Assembly: GCA_028285185.1 (NCBI GenBank)
Contig: JANQQD010000164.1
Span: 1 to 39,361, forward strand
Source of the DNA: Anaerolineae bacterium
GTDB taxonomy: Bacteria > Pseudomonadota > Alphaproteobacteria > DSM-16000 > Inquilinaceae
Direction: 5' to 3'
Length of the DNA: 39,361 nucleotides
The translations under genes were made by a program, and so were the position numbers. Shown here piece by piece: positions 1 through 8,724 of this stretch. Below the pieces are notes generated by a model. It was given only the letters and a program-made list of their open reading frames with translations. It did no database searches and was not told the DNA's origin. Every line of letters starts with the position of its first letter. Positions within the stretch are counted from its first letter, which is position 1.

Positions 1-24
1 ATTCCGGACGATCTGGAAGGCTGA
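1..24 (+). CDS. C-terminal tail of an upstream gene (possibly the TAXI TRAP solute receptor)
   Basis: The first frame reads seven residues (IPDDLEG) and then TGA, followed by an intrinsic terminator. Fused TAXI-type TRAP permeases usually lie just downstream of their periplasmic TAXI solute-binding protein, so this tail may belong to that receptor. The identity is inferred from position only; seven residues cannot be assigned to a family. Confidence 0.3.
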   Translation: MPDDLEG

Positions 25-72
25 TCCGTCGCATCCCGGCGTCGATCGGGATTGATCCAAGACAATTCCGTG

Positions 73-113
73 ACCCCCGCTCCGTAAACCCGGAGCGGGG
101 GTTCTTTATTTTT
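73..113 (+). terminator. Intrinsic terminator upstream of the TRAP permease
   Basis: A perfect 12-bp stem (arms 73-84 and 91-102, GC-rich, 6-nt loop TAAACC) runs straight into a T-rich tract (TTCTTTATTTTT). This is a textbook rho-independent terminator. It lies between the end of the upstream gene and the permease start at 207, so permease transcription depends on read-through or on a promoter in about 114-200. Confidence 0.9.
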
Positions 114-206
114 CTCCGGAAGCCGTCTTAAATGTCGAACAATGAAAGCCTGGCAGCCCGCGACCTACGGTTGCGGGAGCGTCAATATTAGGGTAGGTAA
201 ACGCAC

Positions 207-2408
207 ATGACGGCCGCACCTGAGACCGGCAAAGAGCCGCGCGTCATTGCACAGGGAGTTGACGACGAGCCTTCAGCCAGTAACGAGCGCCATCTGCTTG
301 GTTGGCAAGGGATCGCTTTCTTCTGCTTGTGTGCCGCCTTCACGGCATTCCACCTTCTCAGCCTCACCGTCTTCCCGCTGGAAACGTGGATCTATCGCAT
401 CATCCACGTGACGGGGACGTTGTGTCTCGGCTTCGGGCTGATGTCGGCGTGGAAGGTCGACAAAGCGACCGATGCGAAGAAGCTGGATGCCATTCAGGCG
501 GTGCCCCTGGCGATCGGTTTGGGGTGCGCATTGTGGGCGTTGTTCTGTGTCCTCGCCGCCTATTTCCTGCGCGAAACGGCCAGTGAGCAGCCGTTCCTCC
601 CGCCGGGCTGGGTGTTCAATTACTTCGGCATCCCGCTGGCCATCTCAGTCGTCGTCGGCATTGTCTCATCCTGGACGTTCCGCAGTGGCGGGGTGAGGGT
701 GCATTGGCCCGACGCCATCCTAATCGTCGCCAGCGTGGCGTCGGCCGGGTACGTCCTGTTCCATCTCGAGGCCTGGCGATTGCGGGCCGGCGTGATGGCG
801 CTGCCCACGGACATGTGGGCCTCATTGTGTGCTCTGGTTCTGATCATGGAGCTGACGCGCCGTGTGGCCGGGCTGGCGTTGGTGATCATCGCCGGGATCT
901 TCGTTCTCTACTCCTTCGTCGGGCCGTGGCTGCCCGGCTTCCTCCACCATCGCGGCTATGACTTCGATCGGTTCTTCACCTACATCTACACCGACAACGG
1001 CATTCTCAGCGCACCGGTTGCCGTTTCCAGCACCTACATCATCCTGTTCATCACCTTTGCTGCGTTCCTGCAGGCTTCCAAGGTCGGCGACTACTTCGTG
1101 AACTTCGCCTTTGCCTGCGCCGGGCGAGCAAAGGGCGGCCCGGCGAAGGTGGCCGTGTTCGCTTCAGGCCTGATGGGGATGATCAACGGCACCTCGGCCG
1201 GCAACGTTGTGGCCACGGGCAGCCTGACGATCCCGCTGATGAAGAAGGTCGGCTATCGCCCGCAGGTCGCAGGCGCGGTCGAGGCGACGGCGTCGACCGG
1301 CGGTCAGATCATGCCGCCGATCATGGGCGCCGGCGCCTTCATCATGGCCGAGATCACGGGCATCCCCTACACGGAGCTGATCGTCGCGGCCATCATCCCG
1401 GCCGTACTCTATTTCCTCTGCGTCTATCTGAACGTCCACCTGGAAGCCGTGAAGCTTGGCATGCGCGGCATGCGCAGCGACGAGCTTCCAGAGTTCCGGG
1501 CGATGGCGCGGCAGGCGTATCTGTTCCTGCCGGTGATCATCCTGATCGGCGCGCTGTTTGCGGGCTATACGGTCATCCGGGCCGGTGTCTACGCCATGGC
1601 GGCGGCCATGGTCGTGAGCTGGCTGACCCCGTACCGCATGGGCCCACGGGCACTAGTCCGCGCGCTGGAGCTGGCGGCCCGGATGTCGATCCAGATCGTC
1701 GCCGTTTGCGCCTGCGCCGGCATCATCGTCGGCGTGATCGCACTGACCGGCGTCGGCGCCCGCTTCTCGTCCCTGCTGCTGGGCGTGGCGGAAACCAGCC
1801 AGTTGCTGGCGCTGGTCTTCGCCATGGCGATCTCGATCCTGTTGGGCATGGGCATGCCGACAACGGCGGCCTATGCCGTTGCCGCCTCCGTCGTGGCGCC
1901 CGGCCTGCAAGATCTCGGTATTCCGGCGCTGACGGCCCATTTCTTCGTCTTCTACTTCGCCGTCATCTCCGCGATCACGCCACCGGTGGCATTGGCGGCT
2001 TACGCCGGCGCGGCCATCGCCGGGTCCGAACCGATGCGCACATCGGTGACGGCCTTCAAGATCGGGCTGGCCGCCTTCATCGTGCCCTTCATGTTCTACT
2101 ACAGTCCCGCCATGCTGCTGGAACCGGCGGCAGACGCGGAGATCCTGGGCATCGTGTTGCCGGGATGGGCACGCATCGCACAGGTGGCCATCACGGCGAC
2201 GATCGGCATCATGCTGCTGTCATCGGCGGTGCAGGGCTACTTCTACGGGCCGCTGAACGTGATCTTCCGGGTCGCCATGCTCGCCGGGGCCATCTGCATG
2301 ATCCATGGCAGCTACATCTCCGATATTGTCGGCATCGGCATCGGTGTCGCTCTCTACTTCTACCAGCGGACCTTCGTGACAAAGAAAGAGCCGGCCGCCG
2401 CACAATAG
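207..2408 (+). CDS. TRAP transporter, fused 4TM/12TM permease subunit (TAXI type)
   Basis: The 733-residue membrane protein combines the small (DctQ-like) and large (DctM-like) TRAP permease domains in one chain, as in TAXI-type TRAP transporters. These use an ion gradient and a periplasmic receptor to import organic acids. Hydrophobic segments run almost the whole length. The large-domain signature is visible mid-protein: NGTSAGNVVATG, then EATASTGGQIMPPIMGAGAF, and later LGMGMPTTAAY. The ATG follows a GGGTAGG ribosome site. An acyl-CoA ligase starts 13 bases after its stop, which suggests the imported substrate is a carboxylate that is activated with CoA. The substrate itself cannot be read from sequence. 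Confidence 0.93.
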   Translation: MTAAPETGKEPRVIAQGVDDEPSASNERHLLGWQGIAFFCLCAAFTAFHLLSLTVFPLETWIYRIIHVTGTLCLGFGLMSAWKVDKATDAKKLDAIQAVPLAIGLGCALWALFCVLAAYFLRETASEQPFLPPGWVFNYFGIPLAISVVVGIVSSWTFRSGGVRVHWPDAILIVASVASAGYVLFHLEAWRLRAGVMALPTDMWASLCALVLIMELTRRVAGLALVIIAGIFVLYSFVGPWLPGFLHHRGYDFDRFFTYIYTDNGILSAPVAVSSTYIILFITFAAFLQASKVGDYFVNFAFACAGRAKGGPAKVAVFASGLMGMINGTSAGNVVATGSLTIPLMKKVGYRPQVAGAVEATASTGGQIMPPIMGAGAFIMAEITGIPYTELIVAAIIPAVLYFLCVYLNVHLEAVKLGMRGMRSDELPEFRAMARQAYLFLPVIILIGALFAGYTVIRAGVYAMAAAMVVSWLTPYRMGPRALVRALELAARMSIQIVAVCACAGIIVGVIALTGVGARFSSLLLGVAETSQLLALVFAMAISILLGMGMPTTAAYAVAASVVAPGLQDLGIPALTAHFFVFYFAVISAITPPVALAAYAGAAIAGSEPMRTSVTAFKIGLAAFIVPFMFYYSPAMLLEPAADAEILGIVLPGWARIAQVAITATIGIMLLSSAVQGYFYGPLNVIFRVAMLAGAICMIHGSYISDIVGIGIGVALYFYQRTFVTKKEPAAAQ

Positions 2409-2421
2409 GCCGGGGTGAGAT

Positions 2422-4062
2422 GTGCTGATCAGGGGGATCGACTATGCGGAAACGGCGGCACGTTTCCGCTGGTCGATCCCCGACCGTTACAATATCGGCG
2501 TCGATGCGATAGACCGGCACGCCGACGGGTCCGGGCGCGAAGCACTGGCCGTTGTCGGGCCCGACGGTGCGGTCGAACCGTTCAGCTTCGATCGCATCAA
2601 GTCGCTCTCAAATCGCCTCGCCAATGCGCTGGCGGCCCATGGTACCCGAGCGACAGGCCCGGACAGGCCGGGCGACCGTGTCGGCATCCTGCTGTCCCAG
2701 GGCTGGGAAACCGCAGTCGCCCATATCGCGGCCTACAAGGCGGGCCTAGTTGCGCTGCCGCTGTTCACCTTGTTCGGCGAAGAGGCGCTGGCCTATCGGC
2801 TGTCTGACAGCGGTGCGCGCTTCCTGATCACCGATCGCGACAACTGGCCGAAGGTGGCTGCGATCCGCGACCAGATACCCGATCTGTCAGTCGCCTTTGT
2901 GATCGGCGCCAAGGACGGGCTCGGCCCCGGCGTGCTCGATTTCCAGGCTGCGCTGGATCGCGCGAGCGACACCTTCACCCCGGTCGACACGGCCGCCGAC
3001 GACCCGGCGCTGATCATCTACACCTCCGGCACGACGGGCCAGCCCAAGGGTGCGCTGCACGCCCATCGGGTGCTGCTGGGCCATCTGCCGGGGGTGGAGA
3101 TGCCGCACGACTTCTTCCCTCAGGCCCACGACCGGTTCTGGACACCGGCAGACTGGGCCTGGATCGGCGGGCTCTTGGACGTGCTGCTGCCGGCCTGGCA
3201 CCACGGCGTGCCCGTGGTCGCCCACCGCATGGCCAAGTTCGATCCTGTCCACGCCTTCGACCTGATCGAGCGGCACGGCGTGCGCAACGCCTTCCTGCCC
3301 CCGACGGCGCTGAAGCTGATGCGCCAAGCCGGCACACGCCGCACGCGCGGCATCCGCACCATTGGTTCGGGCGGCGAGACTCTGGGGGCAGAGCTTCTGG
3401 ACTGGGGGCTGGAGACCTTCGGCGTCAGCATCAACGAGTTCTACGGTCAGACCGAATGCAATCTGATCGTTGCCAACAACGCCAACCTGATGCCGCTTCG
3501 CCCCGGCAGCATGGGACGCGCCGTACCGGGCCACACTGTCGCCGTCATCGACGCTGAAGGGCGCGAGCTTGCCGACGGCGAACCTGGACAGATCGCGGTC
3601 GCCCGCGGCGACCCGGTCATGTTCCTGGGCTATTGGAACAAGCCCGAGGCAACGGCTGGCAAATTCGTCGGCGACTGGCTGGTAACGGGCGACATGGGTG
3701 TGCGGGATGACGACGGCTATTTTCGCTTCGTCGGGCGTGACGACGACGTCATCACCTCAGCCGGTTACCGCATCGGTCCGGGTGAGATCGAAGACTGCCT
3801 CTTGAAGCACCCGGCCGTGGCCATGGCCGCCGTGATCGGCGTTCCAGACCCGGTACGCACCGAAGCGATCAAGGCGTTCATCGTGCCCAACCCAGGTCAG
3901 GAAACGGATGAGGCGCTGAAAGCGGATATCCAGGCCCATGTCCGGTCGCGGCTCGCCGCCCACGAATATCCGCGCATGGTCGAATTCGTCGACTCACTGC
4001 CCATGACGGCAACGGGCAAGATCGTGCGGCGGGAACTGCGCCGGCGGTCTGTGGAGACGTAG
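2422..4062 (+). CDS. AMP-forming acyl-CoA synthetase/ligase
   Basis: A 546-residue member of the ANL (acyl-CoA synthetase) superfamily, which activates a carboxylic acid through an acyl-adenylate to its CoA thioester. Visible motifs are the P-loop-like YTSGTTGQPKGAL near residue 200, YGQTECN near 345, the hinge GRDDDVITSAGYRIGPGEIE near 437, and the C-terminal catalytic lysine in TATGKIVRREL (Lys533). Length and motif order fit the acetyl/medium-chain acyl-CoA synthetase branch. The start is GTG at 2422, preceded by GGGGTGAG. It is probably co-transcribed with the TRAP permease, so it most likely processes the imported acid. Substrate unknown. Confidence 0.92.
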   Translation: MLIRGIDYAETAARFRWSIPDRYNIGVDAIDRHADGSGREALAVVGPDGAVEPFSFDRIKSLSNRLANALAAHGTRATGPDRPGDRVGILLSQGWETAVAHIAAYKAGLVALPLFTLFGEEALAYRLSDSGARFLITDRDNWPKVAAIRDQIPDLSVAFVIGAKDGLGPGVLDFQAALDRASDTFTPVDTAADDPALIIYTSGTTGQPKGALHAHRVLLGHLPGVEMPHDFFPQAHDRFWTPADWAWIGGLLDVLLPAWHHGVPVVAHRMAKFDPVHAFDLIERHGVRNAFLPPTALKLMRQAGTRRTRGIRTIGSGGETLGAELLDWGLETFGVSINEFYGQTECNLIVANNANLMPLRPGSMGRAVPGHTVAVIDAEGRELADGEPGQIAVARGDPVMFLGYWNKPEATAGKFVGDWLVTGDMGVRDDDGYFRFVGRDDDVITSAGYRIGPGEIEDCLLKHPAVAMAAVIGVPDPVRTEAIKAFIVPNPGQETDEALKADIQAHVRSRLAAHEYPRMVEFVDSLPMTATGKIVRRELRRRSVET

Positions 4063-4139
4063 GCTGGGTCAAGCGAACGCGCAACCCGACTTCCGGCCAC
4101 GCCCGTGTCGGGTTTCGCTCCCGCTCTACCCGACCTACG
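4058..4139. repeat. Imperfect palindromic element, REP/MITE-like (CGTAGG...CCTACG)
   Basis: An imperfect inverted repeat of about 82 bp begins CGTAGGCTGGGTC and ends CTACCCGACCTACG, with inner arms GCAACCCGAC and GTCGGGTTTCGC. Such GTAGG...CCTAC elements with internal ACCCGAC/GTCGGGT blocks recur in intergenic regions of many proteobacterial genomes. Its left end includes the TAG stop of the CoA ligase. Lying between convergent genes, it could also act as a bidirectional terminator. Only one copy was noticed in this window, so its repeated nature is inferred from general knowledge. Confidence 0.6.
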
Positions 4140-4158
4140 CGGCTACACAGCTACAGCC

Positions 4159-5097
4159 TCAGAATCGGCCCAAACAGTCTGAAAGAAACGCAAAGAAAGC
4201 GCCCGCATCCACCTGGTTCATCACCATGCAGTTGGCCGGCTCTCCGGTCACACCCCACCAGTCGGTGACGGTCATTCCCATGGTCAGCGGCGAGGTCGTT
4301 TCGATCCGCACATTGCAGCGCTTCCCGGCGAACAGTTCGGGGTCCAGCAGATAGGCGATGACCGTGGGATCGTGGAGCGGTCCGCCGGTGCTGCCATACT
4401 TCGCCACATCGTAGCGCTGGTAGAAGGTCAGCAGGGACGCCACCGTGTTGCCCACGCGATTGCCGAGGCCACGCAGGGATTCGATCCAGTCCGCCGGCAT
4501 CAGAGCCTTATGCGTGCAGTCCAGCGGCAGCATGGTCAACGGCAGGCCGGATCTGAAAACCACATCGGCGGCGTGCGGATCGACGTAGATGTTGAACTCT
4601 GCCGCCGGCGTCGTGTTACCGCCTTCGAACGCGGCCCCGCCCATCAAGACGATCTCGCGGATGCCGGCGACGGTTCGTGGCTCGCGAATCAAGGTCAGCG
4701 CAATGTTCGTCAGCGGCCCGAGCGGGCAAACGGTGACCGGATCGTCGCGCGCCGCCAGCAGTGTCTCGATCAGCCAATCCACGGCGTGGCGGTCCGGCAG
4801 CGGCGCCTGCGGTTCCGGCAGATCGGCACCATCCAGCCCCGTATGACCGTGCACCTCTTCCGCCGTCACCAGCGGCCGCAGCAGCGGACGGTCGCAACCG
4901 GCAAAAACCGGTACGTCTTCGCGCCCGGCCAGGGCAAGAACACGGCGCGCATTCAGCGTCGTCAACGCCAGTGGGACATTGCCGGCCACGGTGGTGACAC
5001 CCCGCACCTGCAGCTCCGGCGACGCAAGGGCCGCCAGAATCGCCACGGCATCGTCGTGACCCGGGTCGGTATCGATGATGATGGAACGGGACGTCAT
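4159..5097 (-). CDS. Inosine/uridine-preferring nucleoside hydrolase family protein
   Basis: This 312-residue protein carries the family's N-terminal calcium/ribose-binding signature DTDPGHDDA (about residues 9-17), the LMGGAAFEGGN strand, AEFNIYVDPHAA, and the distal HDP motif in GGPLHDPTVIAYLL. These enzymes cleave the N-glycosidic bond of ribonucleosides to free base and ribose, for purine and pyrimidine salvage in the cytoplasm. The length is normal for the family and no key motif is missing. It converges with the CoA ligase and lies upstream of no obvious partner; bfd follows upstream on the same strand with a 32-base gap. Base specificity cannot be read. Confidence 0.92.
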   Translation of the reverse strand: MTSRSIIIDTDPGHDDAVAILAALASPELQVRGVTTVAGNVPLALTTLNARRVLALAGREDVPVFAGCDRPLLRPLVTAEEVHGHTGLDGADLPEPQAPLPDRHAVDWLIETLLAARDDPVTVCPLGPLTNIALTLIREPRTVAGIREIVLMGGAAFEGGNTTPAAEFNIYVDPHAADVVFRSGLPLTMLPLDCTHKALMPADWIESLRGLGNRVGNTVASLLTFYQRYDVAKYGSTGGPLHDPTVIAYLLDPELFAGKRCNVRIETTSPLTMGMTVTDWWGVTGEPANCMVMNQVDAGAFFAFLSDCLGRF

Positions 5098-5129
5098 TGA
5101 ACCAGCGGCCTCAAAAGAGGCCCTCGCCG

Positions 5130-5345
5130 CTACTCAGCGGCCAACAGGTCGTCGTCGTCGAACAGCGGGCAGCTGTCGTTGACGGGAACCGCGGCGCCCA
5201 GCATCTCTTGCATCGTCGGCATGCAACGACCGCATTGCGGCTCACAGCCGTGGAAGGTGTAGACGTCGAACACCGTGCGCGCGCCGGCAGCGATCGCGCG
5301 CTCAACGTCTTTGTCCTTCAGCACATTGCAGATGCACACGTACAT
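5130..5345 (-). CDS. bfd: Bacterioferritin-associated ferredoxin (Bfd-like [2Fe-2S] protein)
   Basis: A 71-residue protein with four cysteines in the BFD pattern: C-I-C near the N-terminus and HGCEPQCGRC about 35 residues later. Bfd binds a [2Fe-2S] cluster and delivers electrons to bacterioferritin to release stored iron. I chose the ATG at 5345 (MYVCICN) over the in-frame GTG at 5354 because the GGTGGGG ribosome site then sits about 8 bases upstream and the N-terminus matches the family. A Fur-type palindrome overlaps its promoter, which fits induction under iron limitation. No bacterioferritin gene lies in the window. Confidence 0.9.
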   Translation of the reverse strand: MYVCICNVLKDKDVERAIAAGARTVFDVYTFHGCEPQCGRCMPTMQEMLGAAVPVNDSCPLFDDDDLLAAE

Positions 5346-5370
5346 AATCGGCACCCCACCGCTTCACCAC

Positions 5371-5399
5371 TTCGTACGCTTTTTGAGAATCATTGTCAA
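5371..5399 (-). promoter_or_regulatory. Promoter of bfd (TTGACA-17-TACGAA)
   Basis: Read on the minus strand, TTGACA (5394-5399) is separated by exactly 17 bases from TACGAA (5371-5376). The -35 box is a consensus hexamer and the -10 box is weak. The Fur-type palindrome overlaps the -35 box and most of the spacer. Confidence 0.5.
5383..5399. promoter_or_regulatory. Fur-type iron box upstream of bfd
   Basis: TTGAGAAT-C-ATTGTCAA is a 17-bp palindrome with a single mismatched pair, closely resembling the inner part of the classical Fur box. It covers the -35 element of bfd, so an iron-loaded repressor would block transcription. Which iron regulator (Fur/Mur, RirA, Irr) this organism uses is not visible; the site looks like Fur rather than an Irr box. 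Confidence 0.65.
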
Positions 5400-5518
5400 T
5401 TGGATCGTAAGGACACGATATCGCAGGCCTTTCCCCGATCCGCTTGCAACGGTGCCTGCCGGTGGGCGACTCTGCCAGTCCACGCTTGCGATTCCGGCGG
5501 GGAGGCACGGGAACACCA

Positions 5519-6787
5519 ATGCACCAGCTCAAGCACGCGATGGCCGCGGTCCTGTTCATTGGCGCCGTCTCCGGCGCAGAGGCTGCGACCGTCACGTTGT
5601 CCTGCAGCGCCCTGGGGGCGGAAGCCAATCTGTGCCGCGAAGCCGCCGAACGCTGGTCGGCCGAGACCGGTCACCAGGTCGAGATCGTCCATCCCCCCCA
5701 GTCCGCCAGCGAGCAGTTGGCGCTCTATCAACAGCTTCTTGCCGCACAGTCGCCTGACATCGACGTCTTTCAGATCGACGTGATCTGGCCGGGCATCCTG
5801 GGCCAGCATCTGCTCGATCTCTCGGCCTATGTGGATGATGCAAGTCTCAGCGCCCACGCGCCGGCAATGGCGGCCAGTGTGCGGCGCGGTGACGAGGTGC
5901 TGGCCCTGCCCTGGTTCGTCGATGCAGGAATGCTCTACTACCGCACCGATCTCTTGGAAGCCTATGGCCGGGAAATCCCCACCACCTGGCAGGAGCTGAC
6001 GGACACGGCAGCCCTCGTCCAGGAGGGCGAGCGCGCCGCCGGCAACGACCGATTCTGGGGCTATGTCTGGCAGGGCCGCGCCTATGAGGGGCTCACCTGC
6101 AACGCGCTGGAATGGATCGCCAGCTTCGGCGGCGGCACGCTGGTGGAAGCCGACGGCAGCATCTCGCTGGCCAACGATGCTGCTGCCGCGGCGCTGGATC
6201 TCGCGGCCGGCTGGGTAAGCGCCATCTCCCCGCCGGGCATCCTGAACTACACCGAGGAAGATGCGCGTGCCGTCTTCCAGTCGGGCGATGCCCTGTTCAT
6301 GCGCAACTGGCCCTATGCCTACGCCCTCGGCGGCGCTGAGGACAGCCCGATCCGCGGCGTCTTCGGCGTTACGGTGCTGCCGCGCGGCGGGCCGGACGAA
6401 GCGTCGGCTGCCGCGCTGGGCGGTGCGCTGATCGCCGTCTCGCGCTATTCCAGCCAGCCGGACGTGGCGGCCGATCTGGCGCTGTTCCTGACAAGCCCGG
6501 AGGAACAGCGGCGGCGGGCGGTCGATGGCAGCTATGCGCCGACCTATCCCGATCTCTATGAAGACGCGGACCTGATCGCCGCCTATCCGTTTCTCGGTCT
6601 GTTCGGCGAAACCCTCGCCAGCGCCGTGGCCCGCCCGGCGAGTGTTACTGGCGGCTACTACAACGAGGTCTCCAGCATCGTTTATGGCGCGGTGCATGCG
6701 ACGCTGAGCGGCGACGCCAGTGGCGCCGACAGTCTGGCCGCGGCCCGGCGCGAACTGATCCGCCTCAGCCGCGGGGGCCGGTGGTAG
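5519..6787 (+). CDS. ABC sugar transporter, periplasmic substrate-binding protein (family 1, trehalose/maltose type)
   Basis: A 422-residue extracellular solute-binding protein of the maltose/trehalose (ThuE-like) class. I use ATG 5519 rather than the in-frame ATG at 5444, because MHQLKHAMAAVLFIGAVSG followed by AEAATV gives a normal signal peptide with an AXA-type cleavage site, and a GGGGAGG motif lies upstream. The body has the typical LYQQLLAAQSPDIDVFQIDVIW region and a C-terminal helical part. It heads a tight operon with two permeases and an ATPase; its stop overlaps the first permease start. Sugar specificity is inferred from family resemblance only. Confidence 0.9.
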   Translation: MHQLKHAMAAVLFIGAVSGAEAATVTLSCSALGAEANLCREAAERWSAETGHQVEIVHPPQSASEQLALYQQLLAAQSPDIDVFQIDVIWPGILGQHLLDLSAYVDDASLSAHAPAMAASVRRGDEVLALPWFVDAGMLYYRTDLLEAYGREIPTTWQELTDTAALVQEGERAAGNDRFWGYVWQGRAYEGLTCNALEWIASFGGGTLVEADGSISLANDAAAAALDLAAGWVSAISPPGILNYTEEDARAVFQSGDALFMRNWPYAYALGGAEDSPIRGVFGVTVLPRGGPDEASAAALGGALIAVSRYSSQPDVAADLALFLTSPEEQRRRAVDGSYAPTYPDLYEDADLIAAYPFLGLFGETLASAVARPASVTGGYYNEVSSIVYGAVHATLSGDASGADSLAAARRELIRLSRGGRW

Positions 6788-7872
6788 CCCAGCAGGCCAC
6801 GGCGCGCCGCGCGTCACCGCTCGCCCGCAGGCGGGCGCGTGCGGCATGGCTGTTCCTGGCCCCGGTTCTGGCCGTTCTGGCACTCGTCGCCGCTTGGCCG
6901 CTGGCCTCCACCGTCGGCCTCAGCCTCACGGACGCGCGGCTGGATAGCGCGGACACGCCGCGGTTCGTCGGGCTTGCAAACTACGCCCGCTACGGCCCGG
7001 ACCCGGAAAGCTGGGATGCTGAACTCGGTGGCTACTTCCTCTACGACGAAACCACCGACGCGATGCTGCTCTACCGTGAAGACCAGGACGCGTTCTTCGA
7101 TTGGGAGACCGGCGAGCCCTTTGTTGGAGAGGTCGATCGCGCGGCGGTCTTCCAGTGGCATGGCATCCTGACCGACCCCGTCTGGTGGCGCTCGGTCTGG
7201 AACACCACGCTGTTCACCCTTGTCTCCGTGAGCTTGGAGGTGGTGCTGGGCCTGATCATCGCGTTGACCCTGCATGCCCATATGCCGGGCCGCGGCCTGG
7301 TGCGCGCCGCGATCCTGATCCCATGGGCGATCCCGACGGTGGTGTCGGCGCAGATGTGGGGATGGATGCTGCACGACCAGATCGGCGTGGTGAACGAACT
7401 GCTGCTGGGCCTCGGGCTGATCGGCGAGCGGCTGGCCTGGACCGCCGATGATGACACGGCGATCTGGGCCGTGATCGCGGTCGATGTGTGGAAGACGACG
7501 CCGTTCATGGCCCTTTTGCTGCTCGCAGCCCTGCAGATGCTGCCGGAGGAGATCTTCGAGGCGGGGCGGATCGACGGTGTGCACCCGCTGAAGATGTTCT
7601 GGCGAGTCACGCTGCCGCTGATCCGCCCGGCGTTGATGGTGGCCGTGATCTTCAGACTTTTGGACGCGCTGCGCGTGTTTGACCTGTTCTACCTCCTCAC
7701 CAGCAACAGCGATGCCACGCTGGCCATGTCGGTCTATGCAAGGCGCGAGATGATCGAGTTCCAGGACCTCGGCCGCGGATCGGCAGCAGCGACTCTGGTC
7801 TTCCTGGTCATTGCCGGGTTCATTGCCGCCTATATGGCGCTCGGCCGCTTGGATACGGAGCCGGAGCGATGA
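6781..7872 (+). CDS. ABC sugar transporter permease 1 (MalF/ThuF type)
   Basis: A 363-residue inner-membrane permease of the sugar ABC importer. The EAA loop, which docks with the ATPase, is seen as [21 protein letters not shown] with the usual downstream LPLIRPAL. The GTG start at 6781 overlaps the preceding stop and follows a GGGGG stretch. Compared with ordinary family members of about 290-310 residues there is an acidic, aromatic insertion of roughly 60 residues after the first membrane segment ([15 protein letters not shown] through VDRAAVFQ), predicted to lie in the periplasmic loop. It works with the partner permease and the ATPase downstream. Confidence 0.92.
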   Translation: MVAQQATARRASPLARRRARAAWLFLAPVLAVLALVAAWPLASTVGLSLTDARLDSADTPRFVGLANYARYGPDPESWDAELGGYFLYDETTDAMLLYREDQDAFFDWETGEPFVGEVDRAAVFQWHGILTDPVWWRSVWNTTLFTLVSVSLEVVLGLIIALTLHAHMPGRGLVRAAILIPWAIPTVVSAQMWGWMLHDQIGVVNELLLGLGLIGERLAWTADDDTAIWAVIAVDVWKTTPFMALLLLAALQMLPEEIFEAGRIDGVHPLKMFWRVTLPLIRPALMVAVIFRLLDALRVFDLFYLLTSNSDATLAMSVYARREMIEFQDLGRGSAAATLVFLVIAGFIAAYMALGRLDTEPER

Positions 7873-8720
7873 CGCGGGCGCCGTCGTATCGCGCACGCCG
7901 CAGGGTCGGCCGGGTGGCCTTCTACCTTCTGCTGGCGGCGATCCTGATCTACACGGTGTTCCCGTTCTACTGGGCCATCGTAACGTCGCTTAAGACCGGA
8001 TCCGCGCTGTTCACGCCGAACCTCTGGCCGGGCGAGCCGAGCCTGGCCAACTATGTGGCCGTGTTCCGGGAACAGCCGTTCGCCCGCAACATCGCCAATT
8101 CGGCGATCGTGTCGCTGGCCGTCACGCTGTTGTCGCTTTTCCTGGGCGTGACGGCGGCGTTCGCTCTCGGCCGCATGCGGTTTCGCGGCCGGCGCCCGAC
8201 TATGCTGGTGGTGCTCGGCGTGTCGATGTTTCCCCAGATTGCCTTGCTTTCGGGCTTATACGAGTTGATCCGCTGGCTCGGCCTTTACAACTCCCTGTGG
8301 GCGCTGATCCTCTCGTACATGATCTTCACCCTGCCCTTCACCGTCTGGATCCTGACCGCCTTCATGCGCGAGCTGCCACGCGAGCTTGAGGAGGCGGCGA
8401 TCGTCGACGGCGCCGGCCCCTGGCAGACACTGACCCGGGTGATGCTGCCGCTGATGGCGCCCGCCATGGCGGCGGCCGGCCTGCTGGCCTTCATCGCCGC
8501 TTGGAACGAATTCCTGTTCGCGCTGACCTTCACGCTCACCAATGACCAGCGCACGGTGCCGGTAGCGATCGCCCTGATCAGCGGCTCAACTGCGTTCGAG
8601 CTGCCCTGGGGGAACATCATGGCCGCATCGGTCGTCGTGACCTTGCCGCTGATCGTGTTGGTGCTGATCTTCCAGCGGCGCATCGTGGCCGGCCTGACGG
8701 CCGGCGCGGTGAAGGGCTAG
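7869..8720 (+). CDS. ABC sugar transporter permease 2 (MalG/ThuG type)
   Basis: A 283-residue permease of the CUT1 family with about six membrane segments. The EAA loop reads [28 protein letters not shown], and the C-terminal part has [12 protein letters not shown]. The ATG overlaps the stop of permease 1 (ATGA), which indicates translational coupling. It forms the heterodimeric channel with that protein. Length and motifs are normal for the family. Confidence 0.94.
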   Translation: MTRAPSYRARRRVGRVAFYLLLAAILIYTVFPFYWAIVTSLKTGSALFTPNLWPGEPSLANYVAVFREQPFARNIANSAIVSLAVTLLSLFLGVTAAFALGRMRFRGRRPTMLVVLGVSMFPQIALLSGLYELIRWLGLYNSLWALILSYMIFTLPFTVWILTAFMRELPRELEEAAIVDGAGPWQTLTRVMLPLMAPAMAAAGLLAFIAAWNEFLFALTFTLTNDQRTVPVAIALISGSTAFELPWGNIMAASVVVTLPLIVLVLIFQRRIVAGLTAGAVKG

Positions 8721-8724
8721 GCCA

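Noticed and set aside
5396-6883. Long minus-strand frame (495 codons) opposite the sugar-binding protein
   Set aside because: High-GC antisense shadow; the plus-strand product has a full signal peptide and family motifs.
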